Below are positions 58,781 to 64,000 of a stretch of DNA of 64,000 bases, piece by piece. Source of the DNA: Monarcha castaneiventris obscurior (lineage: Eukaryota > Chordata > Aves > Passeriformes > Monarchidae); the NCBI GenBank assembly GCA_026261815.1, contig JAMPIT010000417.1, forward strand, positions 1,273,501-1,337,500, given 5' to 3'. Position numbers and translations under genes: made by a program. The first letter of the stretch is position 1, and the number at the start of each line of letters is the position of its first letter. The notes under the pieces were generated by a model, which was given only the letters and a program-made list of their open reading frames with translations, searched no databases and was not told the origin of the DNA.

Positions 58781-61700
58781 AGCTCCCTTCCTGCCCCAAT
58801 TGCTCTGTAGCCTAAGAAGTGCTGCGCACAGAAATACACATCCCGCAGGAAAGCTTTGAAGTGCAAGCGACTCCATTAATGAGCATGTGGATTGTGTCCC
58901 ATTGACAGGCAGAAGAATAGTATCTAAAACAAGTGGTAAGTTGCAGCCAGGTTTCCCAGGAAGACAGGTAAGTTAGAATACTGCATCTAATGTTTCACTA
59001 AGAGATGGTCCAACTGTCTCTTTAGACAGGCAGCACCCACCTCCACTTCTGCAATATCTGAGATACACTTTCAGCACACCTAATGAATTATTTTGCCCCA
59101 AACCCAAGAACCTTCTGCAACAATTAACGCAATATTTTCTTCACCTCAAATCGTAACTCCTTATACAACACTATTGTACACTGTTAACTGCCCATCCCAT
59201 TTCAACCCAGAGTTGACTCCATTTTGCAATGAGATTTGCATATTAAGCTCTGCTAGTTCCAACACTACAAATTTGAGATTATTACAACCTCCAGGATGCA
59301 AGCTCTTCTGTTATTACTCCACTGTACACTGTTATTACTCCATGGTTGATTAAAGGACTTGCTTTATGAAACACTTCAGACATGCTATAATCACATTAAT
59401 AAGCACTGGATGGGATGTCTCATTGCATGCATTGTATGACAGAAATTATTACACAGTACCTGGTAAAATCCTTTTAACATTTCAATAATCAGTGTGTGCT
59501 CTTTAAAAGAGAAAGCATAATTCCAAGCTAGATTTAGAAAGCTAAGTAGAAACAGTGACATTTTCTGGTGAGTGCCACATGTGGGAAAGAAGAGTGGAAA
59601 GAGGTCATTAAGTAACGTTCAAGTTATAGTCCATAGTATTCATTTGCAAAATATAGAGTAGCAAGAAAAATTAAATGCAAAATTGGAAGAATATTATGGA
59701 AGCCAAGATCAAAAATGAAATTAACTTATCTTTCAAGGTTGTAATGTAATTTAAACATCCTTCACCATCCAAATAAAGAATGGGGCATCGGGAATGTCTT
59801 TTTTTAATTGATCATTGAATGATCAAATTGGTTCACATACGCAGTTAAGCTATGCTCACATACCATTGTGGTATCACATTCCATTAAAAAAAAAAGAATC
59901 ACAACACATTGAACAATTTGGATTTTGTGATCTACAAAAGACTCAGAATGACATTCTTTGTTTTCAGATGGCCTATATAGGGGAGCAAATGAATGACTTA
60001 CTAATCCCAGAGGAAAAGAAAAGTTCCACACAGGCTTCTGTGTGTGTACAATTACAAAATTAACATTTGACACTTGAAGGCATGCCTGGAGTTGAAAGAC
60101 TGATGCAAAGTTAGTCTTTGATCCAGCATATTTCTCCCCTAGTTGTCAGTTACATTTGTTTACTTTGCAGAGAAGCATGTTTCTACTGCTAGCCCTAGAG
60201 TTGTAGAAGTAATATGCTAAACTCCATAATGCTGTTCTCTGTGTTTTCTCAAAACTGCAAGCTAATATAAAGAAACATCATTAAAAACAAAAAGGATGAC
60301 AATGATTGCAGCTTGTTTTCTGAAAAGGAGTAGAAAATTATATAATGAATGAGTTGAGTTAATACTTTAAAATGAGGGAGTATAAATATGGACCACTACC
60401 GTGTCATTTTTGCAAAGTCATTTATCTGTCTATAGCTACATTCCTTTCAGTTAGAATACTCTTTTCAGCAGTTTTAAATTCAGAATAAATTAAAACCTTT
60501 GAAAATAGAGGAAGCCTTGAGAAAATGAGAACAAATACAGATTTAACAGTTTTTCCAGCATAGATTTAAATACTACATAAGGGTACTACTACAACCATAA
60601 AAAGGCCCTGAAGCAACAAACAAGACACAAAAATGAGAAGGTAAGAAGGCCAAAGCCCTTGTTACCAAAGAACTCTCAGTGCTAGGAACAGGGTATTCTG
60701 CCACACAGAACAGTAACACCATTTACTTCTAAAGCAGTGTGACGCTACTTTATGACTCTGTAAAATGAAATGACTCCTGACTTCAGAGGGCATAAACCTT
60801 TTCTTTCCCATCATGCTATCAGTTTCACACAAGCAGACTTTGTGCCCAGGAAGAGGCACACATGCTCCCTTTGACTCCTGAGGAGAGGGCAGAAGCACAG
60901 CTGCAGTTCAGCATCTATCCAAGTAAACATGCTATCTAGTGAGCCCTGCAATTATAAATGTAAAAAGAAAACTGTAAGTCAGGCATGAGATGCAATGATT
61001 TCAGACAAGTAAATATCTCTGTGCCTGAGCTTGGAGCAAGAGAAAAGGTGACTGTACTACCTGAGCTACAGAAATGTCTGCAAAGCCCTGCTCTCCCCCA
61101 GACACCAAGATCTCAACACCAAAGTCAAGCATTAGCTAGAAACGGAAAGCAACAGAGGAGCACAGAGAGCAACAAAGATCACCCAAACACAAAACAGCTG
61201 CCAACAGTTAAAAGACAAATATGAGCAATGGAAAGAAGGCTCAGAAGGAGGTCAAAGTAATCAGTTTTCTATCAGCTGAAAATAAATGCCCCCTCCTTCA
61301 AATACAAGAAGTGGGCTCTGCTTTAATAGGCCAGAGGCAATTGCCACTGCCCCACTAGCAGAGTAACAACAGAGATGACATGACGCTCATAAAGGGCATT
61401 CAGAGTTGAACACAATAAAGGAAAGACCACTCTCCAAGGAATCCGCTGACAAAAAAATCTAACTATTTGAGCAGGAAAGTTGTGTCTCAGACATTCCATA
61501 CAGATATCTTTTGGGAAAGACTCCCTTCTTCTAGATCAGCATGATGAACAATGCATGAAACCAGGAAGTGGCAACAATGTACCAAAGGGGGTTTTATGGT
61601 GCAAACATACAAAACAGGTGGATCCTTGAGATGTCATGTTGAAAACACACAAAAAATTTAGAAACAATTTGTAGAGAAAGGATGTAAAATAAGGAGCTAG

Positions 61701-63129
61701 TTGAAGACAGCACAGAGCTCCTAACCTCAAAAACTAAATGAGTAATGTTCAGTATGTAATACTTTCTACTCTAAAAATATGTCATTCAAAGTCACTGTGA
61801 AGATGCTTTTAAAAACAGAAATTACAACTGTGGAAGAAATAAAAAGGTGATCAAGGCAGAGAAGTAGTATAAAAAAGAAACACAGGATGTTTTGAAACTC
61901 CAGGCATCAAAATTTCAAATAGATAACTAGAACTATAAACCTCATCTTTATAGCTGTTGCCTTCCTCCATTGCAGCTGAGTTACAACAAAAAGGAATGTA
62001 ATAAAGGATTCGTTTTTTAAAAAACTTACTTTTATAATTCAAGTTATACCACTATTAATGACTAGCTCTCTGGCTAGAAAGGGTGGCATCACCTATAATC
62101 ATATAACAAACCGAGTAGGTATGCAAGAATCTATGTTTCAGTGACAGAAAGGCAGGGGTTTCTTGTCAGCTATACAAATGATGGACAATAGAAGGGTCAA
62201 GAGGAGGTTCCTTATCCTTCAAATTACTGCATGAGAAGCATGAAAGATATTAATAACTATGTTCTTTATGAAAATATCTGACATAAACCTAAGGTTCATT
62301 TTTTAATACCAAAGTACAGCAGAAGTATTTTTCAGTTTGCCAACCAGACCACAAGTCAAAATAGTATGTATGTACGAGGTCGTGCATGCAATCACTATTT
62401 TTACAAAAAGCCTAAAGCCCCTTTTAGTATGAGGTGAATTTTTAAAAGCATAGTTTTTTCTGCAATTAAAAAGTTAACACCTTCAAAAATCTTGGCATTT
62501 CCCTATTTCATTTTTGGGCAGGAAGAAGTCTGTTTCATCTTTCTCGACAATCAGCTCTCCTGTAATCCTATAATTTTCAGGAGCAACTGGAAAACAACTA
62601 TTTGTTCAATCTATTTGGAAAAGATGTGTTTCTCACACAGAAACTTTTGCACTGACTTCAGATTTTTATAAGGCACGTTTAGCTGAATTCATACTTGGGG
62701 CAAATATCCTTTGGCACTGTATAAAGCTTTTTCCTCTCTCATAGAAGCCTTCCTTGATGCCCTGGTATTTCTCAGAATCAATAAACACCCAGTTAACTGC
62801 TGCCAATATTTAATTAGGTCTGTACTAAGTTTCCATGCTTGTTAGCAGGGCTTCACATTAAATTTCAGGAAGGAAGTTCTTCCTTGTAAACACGAAGCTC
62901 CAAATAGACCAAGATCTTCACCTGCTCAGGGTCTATGACTGAAAAATAATCTGAGGTATGCTTTACACCGAAAAACTTGGTGGTATGCTTACTTTATTTC
63001 CCCTGTGTTAACTTTCATTCTTGTAGCAACGCTTGTTTGCATGGCAGATAAGGAGAGCAAGGCAGCGTTTTCAATAAACCACTGTTTCACAGAGGTGTCA
63101 CACAGACAGCACGCTTTGGAAGCAACAGC

Positions 63130-64000
63130 AGATAAACCGGGGGCAGCAGCTGGTTCCCCTGTCTCTGTCCGTGAGCGCCTCCTGCGTGACACCGACCCGG
63201 CTCCCTCGCGGTGCGGGACCAGGAGCGCTGCCTGCCCGCCGCCGCCGTGACTCGCCCCTCCGGGCTCATCCCCGGGCCGAGCGGGACCACGCCGGCACCG
63301 GCCCCGCGCCAGCGCCGCCCGCCAGCTCCCGCCCAGCCGCAGGCCGGCTGCAAGGCCACCGGCACCGGCGCGGGCATCTGGGCGAGCGAGAAGGGTTTCA
63401 TAAACCAGTGTCACAACTTGGCTTTCCAAGCCAGGCAGAGCTGCCGGAAAAGCCGGTTCCAAAAACAGAGGAGACAGGCGGACGGCGGCTGCCGGGCTGG
63501 CTCTCGGCGTTATGAAGCTGCTGCCTGCCGGCGGCCCCTAAGGAAATCACCGCGGGTCCCTGCGGCGGCTCAGCCCAGGCCGGGCTTCCCTTGATCCTGC
63601 CCTAGGCGCGGGCAGCCGCAGCGGCGGCGACGGGCGCAGGCGACGGGCGGAGACGCCGCCGCGCCACGGGAAGGAGCCGGGGCCGGGGCCGCCCCTCGCC
63701 CCTCCGACAGGCCCGGCCGCGGGGAGCCGCCCGCCGCCAGCACCTCCGCCCCGCCCGGGGCACGACACCGCCCCCAGCCGGGACGGCGGGCCCGGCACGT
63801 CCCGTCCCGTCCCGTCGGGGCTCGGGCCGTCCCCCGGCGAGGGGGCGGGGGCGGACAAACTCACGGCCTCCGGGGCCGCGAGGGCTCTAACCCGCACCCT
63901 GCGCCGCGGGACGGGCCAGGCAGGGCCGGTGGCTCCGGCTCCGCCGCGGGGAGCGCAGCTCCGAGCCCGGCCGGCACCAGGAAGCGGTACCGGCACGGCA
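63130..64000. promoter_or_regulatory. EEA1: CpG island, probable EEA1 promoter side
   Basis: G+C and CpG content rise sharply from about 63130 to the window end, with GC boxes (GGGGGCGGGGGCGG near 63841), repeated CCCGT units at 63801-63815 and scarce ATGs. It lies where the 5' end of EEA1 should be. Sp1-type housekeeping promoters look like this. The island runs off the right edge, so the transcription start and the exon with the normal start codon may lie beyond it. A divergent plus-strand transcript is possible but not shown. Confidence 0.8.
63865..63996 (-). CDS. Candidate alternative first exon of EEA1
   Basis: On the minus strand an ATG at 63996 opens 44 codons (MPVPLPGAGRARSCAPRGGA to RALAAPEA) ending exactly in phase 0 at a good donor, GCC|GTGAGT (GT at 63864-63863). 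Exon 2 begins in phase 0, so a fused N-terminus is possible. It bears no likeness to the expected MLRRILQR, and long GC-rich frames are common by chance, so this may just be 5' UTR ending at a real donor. Confidence 0.3.

Larger units (their letters stand above)
56221..63864 (-). other. Intron 1, part inside the window (at least 7.6 kb)
   Basis: Holds a CR1 fragment (about 58060-58780) and a short AAAGATAAC repeat (57505-57547). I searched the minus strand here for a first coding exon beginning like human MLRRILQR and found none. The right boundary assumes a donor in the CpG island at 63864. Confidence 0.6.

Noticed and set aside
63087..63594. Several 80-157 codon frames on both strands of the CpG island
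   Set aside because: Pro/Ala/Arg/Gly-rich translations in many registers are typical of CpG islands; none matches the expected EEA1 start or another protein I know.

Overview
This is vertebrate genomic DNA, almost certainly from a bird. It is AT-rich and intron-rich, with GT-AG splice sites, and carries a CR1 LINE fragment and an ERVL-type solo LTR of the kind found in avian genomes. I see no bacterial-style operons. Essentially the whole window is one protein-coding gene on the minus strand: EEA1, early endosome antigen 1, the Rab5- and PI3P-binding endosome tether.

I could place 28 consecutive coding exons by reading the reverse complement and requiring acceptor, donor and codon phase to agree. 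They run from 56220 down to the stop codon at 2465. Together they give 4,206 nt: 1,401 codons plus the stop, with an open frame across every junction. Human EEA1 is 1,411 residues and starts with an 8-residue first coding exon. Adding 8 would give 1,409 here, so only that first exon appears to be missing, probably beyond base 64000. I number exons 2-29 and residues on that assumption.

The protein reads in order: acidic/Ser-rich N-terminus (exon 2), C2H2 zinc finger that binds Rab5 (exon 3), a very long heptad coiled coil (exons 4-27), the C-terminal Rab5-binding region (exons 26-28) and the PI3P-binding FYVE zinc finger (exons 28-29). The 3' UTR lies at the left edge (below 2465). A CpG island at the right edge (about 63130-64000) is the likely promoter side.

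The most interesting observation is an extra exon-like segment in intron 2 (acceptor at 53588). It encodes a second C2H2 finger whose first nine residues are identical to those of exon 3. All differences in those nine codons are silent, it has the same C-x2-C-x12-H-x4-H spacing, and its loop and following linker are different. It is not part of canonical EEA1. Other items are a GC-rich, CpG-rich islet with a pentanucleotide repeat and a CTCF-like site in intron 22, a solo LTR in intron 21, a CR1 fragment in intron 1, several AT and homopolymer tracts, and a candidate in-frame alternative N-terminus in the CpG island. I saw no tRNA, rRNA, CRISPR array or second protein-coding gene.
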